Assembly (NCBI GenBank): GCA_004431415.1
Contig: QPMI01000453.1
Coordinates: 558,001-622,000 of the forward strand
Direction: 5' to 3'
Length of the DNA: 64,000 nt
DNA from: Cyanophora paradoxa
Taxonomy: Eukaryota > Glaucocystophyceae > Cyanophorales > Cyanophoraceae
The notes under the pieces were generated by a model. It searched no databases and was not told where the DNA came from. It was given only the letters and a program-made list of their open reading frames with translations. A program made the position numbers and the translations under genes. Positions within the stretch are counted from its first letter, which is position 1. The number at the start of each line of letters is the position of its first letter. Below are positions 10,017-21,927 of the stretch, piece after piece.

Positions 10017-13000
10017 ATGGGACCCAAGACGTCCAAGCTGAGGTGCTACACTTCGGTCGACTGCTTGGGTGAGCCGGCGTACGCCGTCGACAGGTGCGCA
10101 CTGCGGCATGCGCGACTCTGCCCCGCCGATATCGAAATCAATCGCGTCCCGCGGCCGCTATGCACATATATATATGCATGGCCGCGAGCTCTGAGCACGA
10201 ACCGCGCATGGCGTGCGCAGCACTGGATCCGTTTCGTCCATCTGCTCGAAAGATGCGACGTACGTCTCCGGCAAGGCGAAGGACAGCGACACATGCGTTC
10301 CAGCCAAGCTGTTATGCTACAGTGGCCAGTGCGCCCCCGGCCCCGGCCCGGCGCCCTGCCTTTCTGTCTGTGCTGCAGTCCGCGTCACTCATGATCATTT
10401 ACATTGCTGCTTCGGCCTGCAGGGGATGCTCCGGCACCGTCTCGCTTGGGAGAGATCCTGCCTCGGGCAGCCTGGTCTCAAAGTAGTGCGCACATGCGTC
10501 GATCGCATGCATATGCCTCGCCCCTTCAAGTCATTGAATCGGTTGCGCCCGCCTGATCGACACCCGTGCACGTGACCCCAGCCAACCGGAGGGCACGTCG
10601 AACGAGGACGCGTTCCTCCGCTGCCCCGTGCGCGAATTTCATTCATATATATATATAACATAAGCACATGCAGCCATGTGTATGTATACGTATACGTACA
10701 CTCGTCAACCTGGCTCGGGCTAGCGTTCGAATTCAAGAGTTTTCTCTCCCCTTCTGTCTAAAGCTCTTTTCACAATTGCAAATTCAGCCCTTATCGAATT
10801 GTATACACGTCAGCCTGGCTCGGGCTAGCGTTCAAGAGTTTCTCACTCTCCCCATCTGTCTGAAGCTAATTAAGATAGCTGTTCATATCTTTCCGCGCGA
10901 GCGCATTGCGCCGACGTCGACGCCGCCGGGCCGTCTCTCTGCAGAAGGGGACCAGCAGCTTCAAGGATGCCGATGCGACCAGCTGCGGCACGGCTCACAA
11001 GGAGGTGGAGTGCCACAAGAGCTTCGATTGCTCGAGCACCGGGGCCGACGTCACCGACGTTCTCGACCCGCGCGCGCGATCGCCGCCTCGCGCTCTAGAT
11101 TTGGCCATCTAGATCTGTGCATGCATTCACATAAAAGGGTGGCGCGCTTCCGGGCCCGTTTGATCGACTTCGCGATCGGGAATGCAGCGCCAAGTGCCCT
11201 CCCACCACGGCGAGCATGCGAGTGCAGACGCTGGCAGCGGACGGCGCGAGCTATTCGGCTTCCTGCGTCCGCACGGCCGCCCTCTGCTACGCAGATACTC
11301 AGTGCAAAAATGCTTTGGCGATCGCCAAGGACGCGGCAGGCAACGTTCTCAAAGAGTAGTGCGAAGCTTTCTCGTGATCAGTCACCCGCGAGCTTGAGCT
11401 CAGATCAAATTTTGATTTGTCGCCTAATGCAAGTGTGCCGCCTGCCTGCCTGCAGCAAGCCGGCTGGCGTGTCCAACGAAGAAGCGTTCCGCCGCTGCCC
11501 CGTGCGTTCAAGCTATTTATTTGATATCGATTTGACGAATACACGAATTCGAATCGCTTCGAGCTGACGGCGCCGGCGTTCGCATGTCTTCCAGGTCGGC
11601 ACAGATGGCGTCAAGGATGCCGGCAGCGATGCATGCTCCCCCGCCGTTCAAGCTCTTGAGTGCCACAAGGCCTTCGATTGCACCTCACCTGCGGGCGACG
11701 TCACCACCTTTTACGACACAAATATTCAAAACCTGAACGCGTGCGCAATGAATATTCTATCTTCTGCGCATGCTTCGCGATCGCTTTAAATAATGAGAAT
11801 CGCTTTATTTCGTGCACGCAATTATTTAAACGTGTTCCGCCTGCAGCCTTAAATGCCCGGCGACCACGGCGAGCTCTGTCAAGCCGGTCGCTTCGTTGGA
11901 TGGCACGGAACACGTGCAGAAGTGCAGCCACACGGCTGCACTCTGCTACTCTGACAAGGACTGCGCGTCTGCACCGACGATCGCCAAGGACGCGGCTGGC
12001 AACATTCTCAAAACATAGTGCGAAGTTTCCTCGGTCCTGCGCATGCGTGCTCGAGCATGAGCTCCGATCATATTACGATCCGCCGCCTAACGCAAGAGTT
12101 GCGTCTGCTTGCAGCAAGCCGGCTGGCGTGTCCAACGAAGAAGCGTTCCGCCATTGCCCCGTGCGTTCATGTTGTTTGTTAAATTTTACGAATGCACGAC
12201 TTTATAATCAATTAAGTATATATAAGTGGCTTTTCAATTGAGCCGATGGCACGTCTTGCAGGTCGGCACGGATGGCGTCAAGGACGCCGGAAGCGATGCA
12301 TGCTCCCCCGCCGTTCAAGCTCTTGAGTGCCACAAAACCTTCGACTGCAATTCCCCTATGGGCGATGTGACCACCGTGTACGACATACACGCGTGCGCAT
12401 GACATTTTTTCTGCGCATATGCATGCTTAGACTTCGGCGTACGCGTGACCGTACGATTCCACGTGTAAATATATTGAAATGTCCTGCAGGGGGTCATGCC
12501 CCGCAGATACTACGCTCAGCGTACAGTCCTCGGACGGGAAGTGCCAACAAATGGCTGTCAAGTGCTTTTCTGAGCGCTATGGATTTCCTACTTCGGTCGC
12601 TCCGCATTTGAGCCAGTGCCCGGAAGGTTCCAATTAATGAATATTTGTCGACGTCCACGTGCAATGATGAATGCATCGTGAGTCGTGACCGCGCGCAGGG
12701 ACGGCGGCAGCAATGACTTTTGACCCCTCGACTGGAGAACCCGTAGATTACATAGCTTTTGCACAGTGCTTCAAGAACGCGGATTGGTGATCACGCACAT
12801 GATTTCTCGTAGTTTCATCGATATCAGAACCTGGTCCGAGTTGAAGTTTAATGCTCGCCCGCCATCGCAGCAAGCGCGTTCCGGGGGTCGATCCTGTCTA
12901 CATCAGAACAGAATCCGATCCGTACGCTGCAGCTGCGAACTGTTGCTGTCGCTGCGCTGTCGCATTATATATCGCTTATACTGTATACGTATACGCTTCC

Positions 13001-14203
13001 CTGTCGCTGCTTATACTGTCGCTGGGCTGTTGCATTTTATTGTGCAGCACGATCTGTCGCACCGTTCCTGGCGCCGTGGCCACAATTAACGAAAGTGAAC
13101 AGTGCGGACCCGTCCACCCCCTGTGCTTTGCCGAAGTGAGTTCAATTCACTAAGAACGATCGTCCGAACTTCGGAGTGACATCGACCTCGCTTTGGCTCG
13201 CGCGCGAAGGAAAGCTGCGAGGGAGAGTCCAAACTTGGATCCGCAGTCGACGTCGGGATCGGAAGGAAAGACTACTGGAGGGTGGAGTGTCCTGCCGGTT
13301 CGAAGAGCTACGTTGACCATCTCTCCTTCAGAGCCCACTGCCTCCCGTTGGTTCGTGCTGCGATGACGCGAATACCGCCGATCCGCCGACCAGCCTCTTA
13401 TCCGATCCGGCAGGCGAGGTGCCACATGGACGAGGTACGAGATATTTGCCCTGGAAGTCTTATGATGCGTTGAAGCTCGAGCTCCCGGAAGAATTGCGAG
13501 GATCTTGAAACATCGATGACCTTGACGTCGAATTATGCGACTGAGCGCGTAGCTATAGCGCAAAGCGATTCCACATACGTCACGAAGCAACTCTGTCCGA
13601 GGTCGACATCCTATGGCTTCGCTGCGCTGCATGAACTGGTAGCTAAGCTGAAGCTATGCGTGCAGTACCTTCGTCGCGAGCTGGTCGCTTGGCGATTGCA
13701 AGCTCCTTCCAAAGTGCGCTGAATTGCGAACATCCATCACGTATACTTATATACGAAATGGAAATCTCTTAATTTGCTTGCGTGCAGACAAGACGCGAGC
13801 CTTCTCCTCGATGACGAAGCCAACGTTACTGCCATCGACGAGTGCACGGAGCTTGAGGTGCGCCTCTTCCCACTCATAGCGCTCGCGATCGAATTGCCCG
13901 CGCGACCGTCGGATAGCGATCGGATAGCGATCGGATAGCGATCGGATAGCGATCGGATAGCGCTCAAATTCAAGCGACCGTCGGACAGGATATCGAAATC
14001 GAGAACGACTACGAAGAAGTCGACGCCCTGTACCACGAAACAGAGCTGGAGGTGCGCGCGCTATTACTGCATGTACCTGAAATTATTTACATATATGAAG
14101 CCACTGCTGAGCTAATGTCTCAATCCTTGAGTTTGTGCTGAGATTGCACTCGAATTCGAAATAGGCTGCTTCCGCAATGGTGGGCCTGGCGGAGGCCGCG
14201 TAG
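10017..14203 (+). CDS. Cysteine-rich modular protein with acidic tail, copy C
   Basis: This is a full paralogue of copy B in the same orientation. The first exons (10,017-10,093 onward) are nearly identical to B, including introns, while the 3' half has diverged. The three-exon cassette recurs, ending in a divergent exon (ECHKTFDCNSPMGDVTTVYD). Downstream exons include AMTFDPSTGEPVDYIAF, CKRVPGVDPVYIRTESDP, CRTVPGAVATINESEQC and VECPAGSKSYVDH. Acidic exons follow (DASLLLDDEANVTAIDECTELE in part, then QDIEIENDYEEVD), and a last exon ends in GCFRNGGPGGGRVA before the stop at 14,201-14,203. The C-terminal GCFRxGxPGGG signature is shared with B, which supports the exon chain. Function unknown; probably disulphide-rich and secreted or surface-exposed (inference). 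Confidence 0.6.
13911..13962 (+). repeat. Tandem 11-bp minisatellite
   Basis: The unit GGATAGCGATC is repeated about five times inside an intron of copy C, just before the last acidic exons. Copy B has no such array at the matching place. Confidence 0.85.
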
Positions 14204-14449
14204 CTCCTCGAATATTCCGCACAAGTCAAGGCTGCTCCAGGCGGATCCGGAAAGGAGCCAGCCATATGAATCGCAGAATTCAAAATGAATCGGTATTTTT
14301 TTGGACTTCGAATCGCCGAGCTGGAGCTCGAGCTAGCGCTCCAGCTCGCGATCGGGCGCCAGCGCAATACATGCCGGCGCCGACTGAATCTATATCTCGA
14401 GTCTTCCGCGCGAGAGACTTTTGTTTGTTCAGAAAAGCCGGGCGGGGCG

Positions 14450-15290
14450 GACAGACTTTTGCGGGACAGAGCGGGGCGGGGCCGGGCGGGGCGGGGCGGG
14501 GCGGGGTGGGGATAGAGGCTTGATCTAAGCTTGAGGCGGGAGCGGGCCCCGGGGCCGGCGCCGGGTCAGCGCGGCGGGGCGGCGCAGAGCGGCACGGGGC
14601 AGATCTAGAGCGGGGCGAGGCGCCGCGGCGGGGCGGGGAGGGGTGGGGAGGGGCGGGCCCGGGGTCAGCGGGGCGGGGCGGGGCGGGAGGGGGCTGAAGG
14701 GGCAGGGGGGGGCGTGGCGGGGCGCGGCGCGGCGGGGCACGGCAGGGGTATAAGATGGAGGCTCAAGCCAGTTTGAGGCTCGAGGCGGGAGGAGGGGCGG
14801 GGCGGGGTTGGGGTAGAGGCTTGAGCTAAGCTCGAGGCGAGGAGGGAAAAAGGGGGGGGGGGAGGTAGAGGCTTAAGCTAAGCTTGAGGCGGGGCGGGGG
14901 AGGGAGCGCGGGGGGCAGAGGCTTGAGCTAAGATTCAGGCGGGGCGAGGCGGGGCGGGGCGGGGCGGGGCGGGGGTATAGGATGGCAGCTCAAGCTAGGC
15001 TTGAGGCGGGGAGGGGGGTACGGCACGGGGCGCGCGCCTGCAGGACGGCTTCGAGCAGGTCGGGCCCCCCTTCGAGGCCTGCGCGAGGGGGTTCAGCTTT
15101 CGGGGAGGGGGGGGGGGAGACGGGGGTACGGACCGCCGGCGAAGACGGAGGAGTCGATGCGGGAGGGGGCCGGGCCGGGCATCCAGGGGGGGTTGCAGAG
15201 GATCAAATCCACGGAGCCGGGCTCCAGGCCCTCGGGCAGCGCGGCGGGCTCGCGCAGGAAGCGGCAGGCGGCGGAGAGGCGGAGAGCGTG
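14450..15290. repeat. G-rich tract and left arm of a large inverted repeat
   Basis: From about 14,450 to 14,990 the plus strand is built from GGGGC repeats, with recurring AGGCTTGAGCTAAGCTTGAGGC words, so it is a strong candidate for G-quadruplex formation. From about 14,970 to 15,286 the sequence is an almost perfect reverse complement of 17,148-17,470, which holds methyltransferase exons and the intron after them. The G-rich part is a more diverged inverted match to the C-rich intron that continues to about 17,770. A third, degraded piece lies at about 15,331-15,372. Confidence 0.8.
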
Positions 15291-15930
15291 CGCATGCGGG
15301 CGGGCGGGCGGGCGGGCGGGCGGGGCGGACCGTCGGACCGCCAGCGAAGATGGACGAGTCGATATGGGAGCTGAAGGGATCCGAAAGGAGAACGCCGGGG
15401 CCAAGGCTGCCGCCAAGCTGCTGACTGCCCGTGGCCCCGCGGCCGCGGCCGGCGCTGACGACAGTCGCGGGGGGCGCCGGCGCCGCCCCGCCCCGCGCAT
15501 GCGCAGCCCCACGTACACGTGCACGGTCCGCATGTGCGCGGGCATGACGGACATGGTGCGCATCATGGCATGCGCGCGAGCGCCCGGCGCGGCCCGGCCG
15601 CGACCGCACTGCGAGCATGCGCGCGCGCGCGCATGCATATGGGCGGAGCGACGTCGACCGCGCCCGCGCGCGGCCGCTTTCCGCTTGACATCCTGGCAGG
15701 AAGCCCATGGCTGCCACACGCCGCCTCGCCTCTCTGCTAGCGCGTCAACGCGTCAGCCGCGCGCGCGACCCGCGCCGACGGACCCCGTTTCATTCGACGC
15801 ATGTGCAGAGACTCACGTGCATGAAAATGGCTCGTCGGAACTGCGGTGTTGAATCCGAGCGGCTGGCTGAGGCTTCGGCTCGGACACGTGTACCCCGCCA
15901 CCAGCCAGCACCGCGCTCATCGGCCCAGCG

Positions 15931-18067
15931 ATGGCGACTGTCGTGCGGGCTCTGGCATTGCGTATACAGACCCAATCGATCCGGATCGCGAGCGGCGGAC
16001 CGTCGCTGGCAGCCTCATCGCTGCGCCGGGCGGGCACGCGCAGCTCGCCTCGCAGCTCCCGCGGTGGCGTACGCGAAGAGGAGAGCACAGCGGAGACGCG
16101 GCGAAGCTCCCCTCGTCGACGCCCAGCGCAGCTGCCGTCGCCGCCGAGCACACGCCAGCAGACGAGTCCAACAGCTGGATTCGTCGAGGAAGCGCGGAAT
16201 GCCCGTCCTAAAACGCTTGCAGCTTCGGCCGAGCCTCCGGAAGCGCGGCGGGAGAGCAACGGCGGCGCGGCGGCCGCGCTGGAGATCGGCGGGAGCGGTG
16301 ATCGCAGGAGATCCGCTGCGGCGGCGCCGGCGGCAGCAGCGGAGGGCGGGAAAGACGTCGTGGGAGACAACAGCCGCGCGCGGGACGTGTACCACCTGCT
16401 GAAGGGCGGCGCGAGCGCCGAGTTCCGCGGCACGTACCGAAACCTCGTCACCCTCACGTACGCGTCGCCTCTGAGCTGAGCGGAGCTGAGCTGACGCGGG
16501 CGCGCGCTCGCAGGGCGGCCCTGTCCCGCCTGTGCGACAGCGAACGGGAGGCGAAGCAGCGGAGGAGGAGAGCGGCGCCGGCCGCGGAGGGCGAGCGGGA
16601 GACGCTCCGCCGCCTCTACGAGCAGGAGCGCGCCGCGAAGGAGCAGAAGGCTGCGATCCTGTCCCGGCTCCACGTGCAGATGGTGTGCCGGGGCGAGCCG
16701 CTCCTCTCCAGCCGCCTCTCCCTCGGCCTGGACGCCGATTCGATCTCCGGCGCCGGAGCCGCGCCGGACGTCCCCGCACACGCCGTACCGGAGGCGCGCC
16801 GCGGGGCGGCGCTGCGGATGGCGTTCGCGGAGTACCGCGCGCGGGTCGCGGCGGCGGAGATGGAGCGGAGGGGGGTACCCGTGCCCCAGCTGGGCCCGGA
16901 GGCGCGCCTGCACCCCGTCTGGTCCGTCTTTCCCCCTACCCGGGCCGACTACCTGGACCTGGCCGCCCAGCTCCTTCGGACCTGGCGCTCCTCGGGGCGG
17001 CCCTGCCGGCTCGCTCTGGACGCCGGCTCAGGTTCCGGGGTACTCTCTTTCCTAGCCGCCCGCCTCGCCGGCTTCGGCAGCGTCCTCGGCACCGACGCGG
17101 CGCCGCTCGCCGCCGCCTCGGCCCAGGCGGACGCCCGTCGGCTCCGCCTCTCGGCCGCCTGCCGCTTCCTGCGCGAGTCCGCCGCGCTGCCCGAGGGCCT
17201 GGAGCCCGGCTCCGTGGATTTGATCCTCTGCAACCCCCCCTGGATGCCCGGCCCGGCCCCCTCCCGCATCGACTCCTCCGTCTTCGCCGGCGGTCCGTAC
17301 CCCCGTCTCCCCCCCCCCCCCTCCCCGAAAGCTGAACCCCCTCGCGCAGGCCTCGAAGGGGGGCCCGACCTGCTCGAAGCCGTCCTGCAGGCGCGCGCCC
17401 CGTGCCGTACCCCCCTCCCCGCCTCAAGCCTAGCTTGAGCTGCCATCCTATACCCCCGCCCCGCCCCGCCCCGCCCCGCCCCGCTGAACCCGGGCCCCGC
17501 CACCCCCTTCCTCCCGCCTCAAGCCTATCTCAAGCCTGTACCCCCGCTCCCCCTCCCCGCCTCAAGCTCAGCTCAAGCCTCTACCCCCCCCCCCTCACCC
17601 CCGCCTCAAGCTTAGCTCAAACCTTTGCCCCCCCCCCTCCTCCCCCTCCCCCCGCACCCCACACCGCCCCGCTCCGCCCCGCTCTGTCCCGCCCCGCCGC
17701 GACCCCCCACGCCGCCCGCTCCGCCCCGCCCCGCCGGCCCCGCCGCGCTGACCCCGGGCCCGGGGCGCAGGGGGCGCCCGACCTGCTCTCGGAGCGGGGC
17801 CGCCTCTGGGTCCTCTTCAGCGACCTGCCCCAGCGCCTCGGGCTCCTGCCCCGGACCACGTCCCCGCCCTCGCCGCCGCCCGCGGCCTCCGCGTCGCCGG
17901 GCGCCACAGCGCCCCCTCCTCCACCGCCCGCGCCGCCCGCTCTCCGGGCGCCGGCGCCGGCGCGGGGCCGCTGGAGGCCGCGCGGGCCGCTGAGGTCGTC
18001 TCTCTCTACGAGCTCGAGCGGGCCTGATCGATTCGCGAATCTTGCGTTGGTTTCATTTAGAGCCTAA
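15931..18067 (+). CDS. HemK/PrmC-like N-methyltransferase (Rossmann, NPPW motif)
   Basis: Class I SAM-dependent methyltransferase. The SAM-binding loop LALDAGSGSGVLSFLAA is at about 17,012-17,060 and the catalytic NPPW motif (LILCNPPWMPG) at about 17,222-17,254. NPPY/NPPW is the signature of enzymes that methylate amide or amino nitrogens, such as HemK/PrmC on release factors, so the substrate here is inferred. A pre-domain with LHPVWSVFPPTRADYLDL precedes the loop. An intron follows SSVFAGG. The next exon ends VLQ at a GC donor and joins GAPDLLSERGRLWVLFSDL across a roughly 370-bp C-rich intron. The N-terminal start is uncertain: the chosen Met precedes a long Arg/Ala-rich stretch, and an intron before AALSRLCDSER is likely. 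The C-terminus is low complexity. Confidence 0.65.
17148..17770. repeat. Right arm of the large inverted repeat (inside the methyltransferase gene)
   Basis: It pairs with the arm near 14,640-15,286. The inner 320 bp or so (17,148-17,470) match with only one or two differences visible and include coding sequence. The outer part is C-rich intron sequence with recurring CCTCAAGC words. The arms are about 1.9 kb apart, so the gene could form a hairpin or invert by recombination. Confidence 0.8.
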
Positions 18068-18393
18068 GTTTCACGGCTTTCGCTGGCTGACCTTAGCATG
18101 TGTTATTTAAATTTTGTCTCCGAAACGGTGAAGGCTTTAAGGCTTCATGGCCTCGCACTCCCGAAGTGGATTCTAAAATCTGGAATTCGAAGTGGATTCG
18201 AAGGGGCGAGACATCAGTTCGTTCAAATAAATTCACGCGTACAGACTGTACATTTCCTGTACCGTAGTTCATCGAACGCGCTCGCTCGCGCACAGTGGCA
18301 CTGTACATCGAAAGCACAGACGCCTTCGATCGCTCGCAGCGGCCGCAGCGGCCGATCGGACGCCATCGGGCGGCGCGGCGGCGGCGGGCGGGC

Positions 18394-19029
18394 TCAGAGC
18401 ATGGCGGCGTCGCGGTCGGCGAGGGCGGCCAGGTCGTAGAGCGCGCCGGCGTCGCCCTCGGCCTCCGCCCCGTCCGCAAGCGGGCCCTCCTCCCCCTGCC
18501 CGCGCCCCGTCAGATCCAGGCGCCGGCGGGCGGCCGGCCGCGGGCGGGCGGGGAACTTGGAACGGACGTCGGCGGCGGGGGCGGCGGTGTCGTCGGCGAA
18601 GAAGAGGTCGCCGCCGGCCGAGTAGGCAAGGTACGCGTCCGCCCCGTCGGCGCCGACGAGGTTCGTCTCCGCGTCGAGGAGCATGGCCGGGATGAACTTG
18701 TACAAGTACGGCGTGCCGTTCGGGATGTCGTTCAGGTCGTCGTCGCTCAGGCCAGTCTTAACGAGGTTCTGCCTAAGAATGACGCCTCGGGCGGCTTCCG
18801 TAAGCGCGTCCTTCTGCGCCAGACTGAGACTGCCCACCGGCAACATGTCCGCCCTGCGAAGAGAATGTCGTCATCGACTGCGGTAACGATAATACGGTGT
18901 CACTCGAGTTCAGCGACTCGGAGACACGCACTTGGCTAGCACGGCCCTCGGGTAGTCGGAAGCGTCGGTCAGTTTCGACCGCAGAACTTCTCCCTCGACC
19001 TGGAACACGGTCTGGGCGCCAGGGCTCAT
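18394..19029 (-). CDS. Unknown short acidic protein
   Basis: Two exons. The first encodes MSPGAQTVFQVEGEVLRSKL and ends VLAK at a GTGCGT donor. The second starts ADMLPVGSLSLAQKDAL and runs through NGTPYLYKFIPAMLLDAE to the stop at 18,394-18,396. The joined protein is about 180 residues, soluble, with an acidic, low-complexity C-terminal third. I do not recognise the family and see no signal peptide or membrane segment. It converges on the methyltransferase gene and diverges from the gene at 19,462. Confidence 0.55.
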
Positions 19030-19461
19030 GGTGACAGCGTTCCGACGCTCGCGCCTGAGGAGCGTGGCGTCCGAAATCAGAGCTCAAACGTTTACCACGC
19101 ACTGCCGCGGCCGCAGTGCGGCAAACAAAAGCACGTCAGAGCCGGACGCACCCTGCCATTGCTTCCAGAAAGGTCGACGAAGTGAACGAAAGGAGTCCGA
19201 AGGCCCGACGGTCGGTCGGACGTGCTAACGGCCGCGGTGATGTGGTCGCTGATAAAGATGGACCTTATCCGCTCACTTGGGGGTACCACCTCTTACATCA
19301 CATCATCATGACATCGACCTCACGGGGGTACAGATTAGTGAACGAACTCAAGCTCAAGTCTCACGGCTTAGAGCCGTCAGCTAGGCTACAACAATTTTGA
19401 ATTTAGGCAGTCTCTAGCGAGCCGCCAGAGCGCCGCCCGAGCGCGTGGCGCTGAGCACGCG

Positions 19462-21759
19462 ATGGCTGCGGCTGCGGCGAGCGGACCATCGGCCCTGCAC
19501 CCGCCGCTCGAGGCCGTGCTCAACGGGACCGTGGAGCAGATAAAGCGAGTCGTGCGGTTGACGAGCAGCGATGACATCGATGAGAACGGTCTGTGCGATG
19601 CGCGGGCGATCGACAGGCTCGCAGCTGACCGCTCCGGCAGCCCTCCACCGTATCGCCACCCAGGTCGTCCGCCGGCTCTCGGCGGAGCGCCTGCCATTTG
19701 CCGTAGTCGTCAAGCAGATCGCCGAAGAGTGCGTTAGGTTTTGCACATCATGCACGTCCGCAAGCCGACGCGGCGCAGGTACGAGGCGGAGCAGCGGCAG
19801 GCGGCCGGACTGCAGGCGCCGCCGGAGAAGCACGCGGCGTATCAGCTCTCGCCGCTTCCGGATAGATTTCAAACTTACACACAGCCGCATAGCTACGTTC
19901 GGCCCCCGCAGGCCCAGGCGCCTCTCTCGGCGGCTCCGCCGGCACCGGCTGCCCATCAGCCACCAACGGCTCCAGCACCGCAGCCGGGAGCTCAGCAGGA
20001 AGAAACCCGCTCGCAGGCGTTCACGGCGCTCTCCCAGATCGGAGCGCTTGCAGCCCAGGCTTCGAAGCATTCCGCCAGCGCCGACGCGGCGGCGGCGATC
20101 CCGTCCGACGCCGCTCTCGCTGCCATTCTCGGCGCGTGGGAGCCGCCCCCGCCCCCGCCGCACTCGCAACAGCAGCCCGCGGCCTCATCCTCGCAGGCCG
20201 CGTACGCAGCGGCGGCGGCGGCTCCGCCTCAGCCCGCCGCTGAGCGCCCGTACCCGTACGCGGCGGGCCAGCCGCCGGCGCCGCACTCGCGGCCGCCCCT
20301 CCCGCCCTCCAGAAGCGTTCGGGGGGAGCCCTCCGGCGGCCCTCCCCCGGGAGCGCCCGCGCAGCCGCCCGGAGGCGTTGCCTGGCTCCCCTACTCGCCC
20401 TCCTTTTCGCAGGCGGCGCCGCCGTCGCAGCCGCCTCAGCCGCAGGGACATGTACAGCTCCCCTCGTCCCCCAGCCTCGTGCAGGCGCCGCCCCATGGCC
20501 AGGGCCCGCACGCCTCAAGCTTCGCCCAGGCAGCCCCGGCGCCCGAGCCCGCCCCCGAGCGACCCCGCGCCGTCGTGACCCTCCCCTACTCTCCGTCCTT
20601 ATCGTACCCCTCCGGATCCACTGCCCCTTCTCCTGTACCCCCCGCGTCCTCCAGCCGGGATCAGGCCCCCCATCTCGCCCACGGTGCCTACGGCCCGGCG
20701 GCGCCCCACGCCCCCGCCACCTCAGCACCGCCGCCGCCCGCAAGCCCCCTCTACTACAGCGCTCCGGTGCCCCCCGCGGGTGGCGAGCGGGCGTACCCCT
20801 CCTCGGCGGCAGCCGCTGCCATCAGCGCGTACGCATCGGTACCCTCCTACGCCGCACCCCGGGTACGCTTTCTCTTTCTTCTTCGTCTTCGCTTTCTTCT
20901 TGCCCCCTCGCCCTGATCATCGAAGCCCGAGCAGCCGCGGTCGCTGAGCCCGCAGCGGGTGCGGGAGTCGGCGGGAGCGGGGCTGGAAGTCGACCTCTCC
21001 AACTTCGATCTCTCGGAGCTCGCGCCTGCCGCGCGGCTCGCCTCCTCTTCCTCCCCCTCCTCCTCGGCCGCTGTTGCGGCGGCCGCGCGGCACCGCTACC
21101 CCTCCGGACGCCACCGCTACGCCGCTCCAGAAGTGGAGGAGGAGGAGGAGGCGGCGGCGGCGGCGCTCGCGGACCCCGCGGGGCGCCGGAGCCAGGGTCA
21201 GGGCCAAGGCGAGGACGACCCTTTGAGCCGTTTCTACAGTGCGCTCTCTCGTTCTTTCTTCTCGCGCCTTCCTCTTAGACATCTTAAAAGCATGCGCGGC
21301 ACAGGCCTCGCGGGCCTGCCCGACGCTCGGTCGCCCGCGGCGCGGGGTGCAAGCGACCCTTTGGAGGAGTGGCGGCGGGGACGGGGCCGGGAGCGCCGGG
21401 GCCCCGCCGCCGCCGCCGCCGCCGCTGCTCCGAGAAGGCCGTACGAGTACGAGCCGACGGACGACGAGGGGGCCGGGGCGGAGGCCGGGGCCAGCGGGGG
21501 GTACGCGTACGCGTACGCCCACGAGCCGCGGCGCTCGGCCTCTCCCCCCGCCCGCCGCTCGGGGGCGGGCGCCGGCGGCGCCGCCAGGAGCCGCGGCTCC
21601 TCCCGCTCGCGCTCCCCGCTGCGCTCCTCGCTGGCCCGGACGGCCCTCGGCTCCCGCTCGGCTTTGCCGCCCGCGGCGGGGCCCCGCGTGCGCCTGGCCA
21701 CCTCCCCGACCCGCGAGTTCGAGCGAGGCTTCCTGTATGGGCGCAGCTCCGCTTACTGA
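19462..21759 (+). CDS. Pro/Ala/Ser-rich protein with short N-terminal helical domain
   Basis: The N-terminus MAAAAASGPSALHPPLEAVL leads into VEQIKR. An 82-bp GTCGTG...CGCAG intron then restores the frame at LTAPAALHRIATQVVRRL. A second intron of about 50 bp joins KQIAEE to YEAEQRQAAGLQ. This first 80 or so residues look like a folded helical domain. The next 350 are proline-, alanine- and serine-rich with recurring LPYSPS and VQLPSSPS motifs. After an intron near 20,870 the last exon encodes GLEVDLSNFDLSELAPAARL and an Arg/Ser-rich tail, ending RGFLYGRSSAY. Disordered scaffold or RNA-binding roles are possible, but nothing in the sequence decides. Family not recognised. Confidence 0.55.
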
Positions 21760-21927
21760 TTTGTGTGAGAACGAATTCATCGTATATATACTACAAGGAA
21801 ACGCTCCCCTACTAGGCTAGCTCGCTCTAGCTTCTGGTATTTGAGGCTGGCGATCTAGTGCTAGAGAACGATCGTTGGCGTTTGCTTAAACCTCTCCTCG
21901 TGCGCTGAGCAAGGCCGAGGGCCGGGC

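Noticed and set aside
13905-13975. Tandem array considered as a CRISPR or coding repeat
   Set aside because: The units are 11 bp without spacers and lie in an intron, so it is a minisatellite.
14982-15380. ORFs left of the methyltransferase gene with methyltransferase-like reverse frames
   Set aside because: They are the inverted copy of 17,148-17,470 and lack the SAM-binding loop, so they are not an independent gene.
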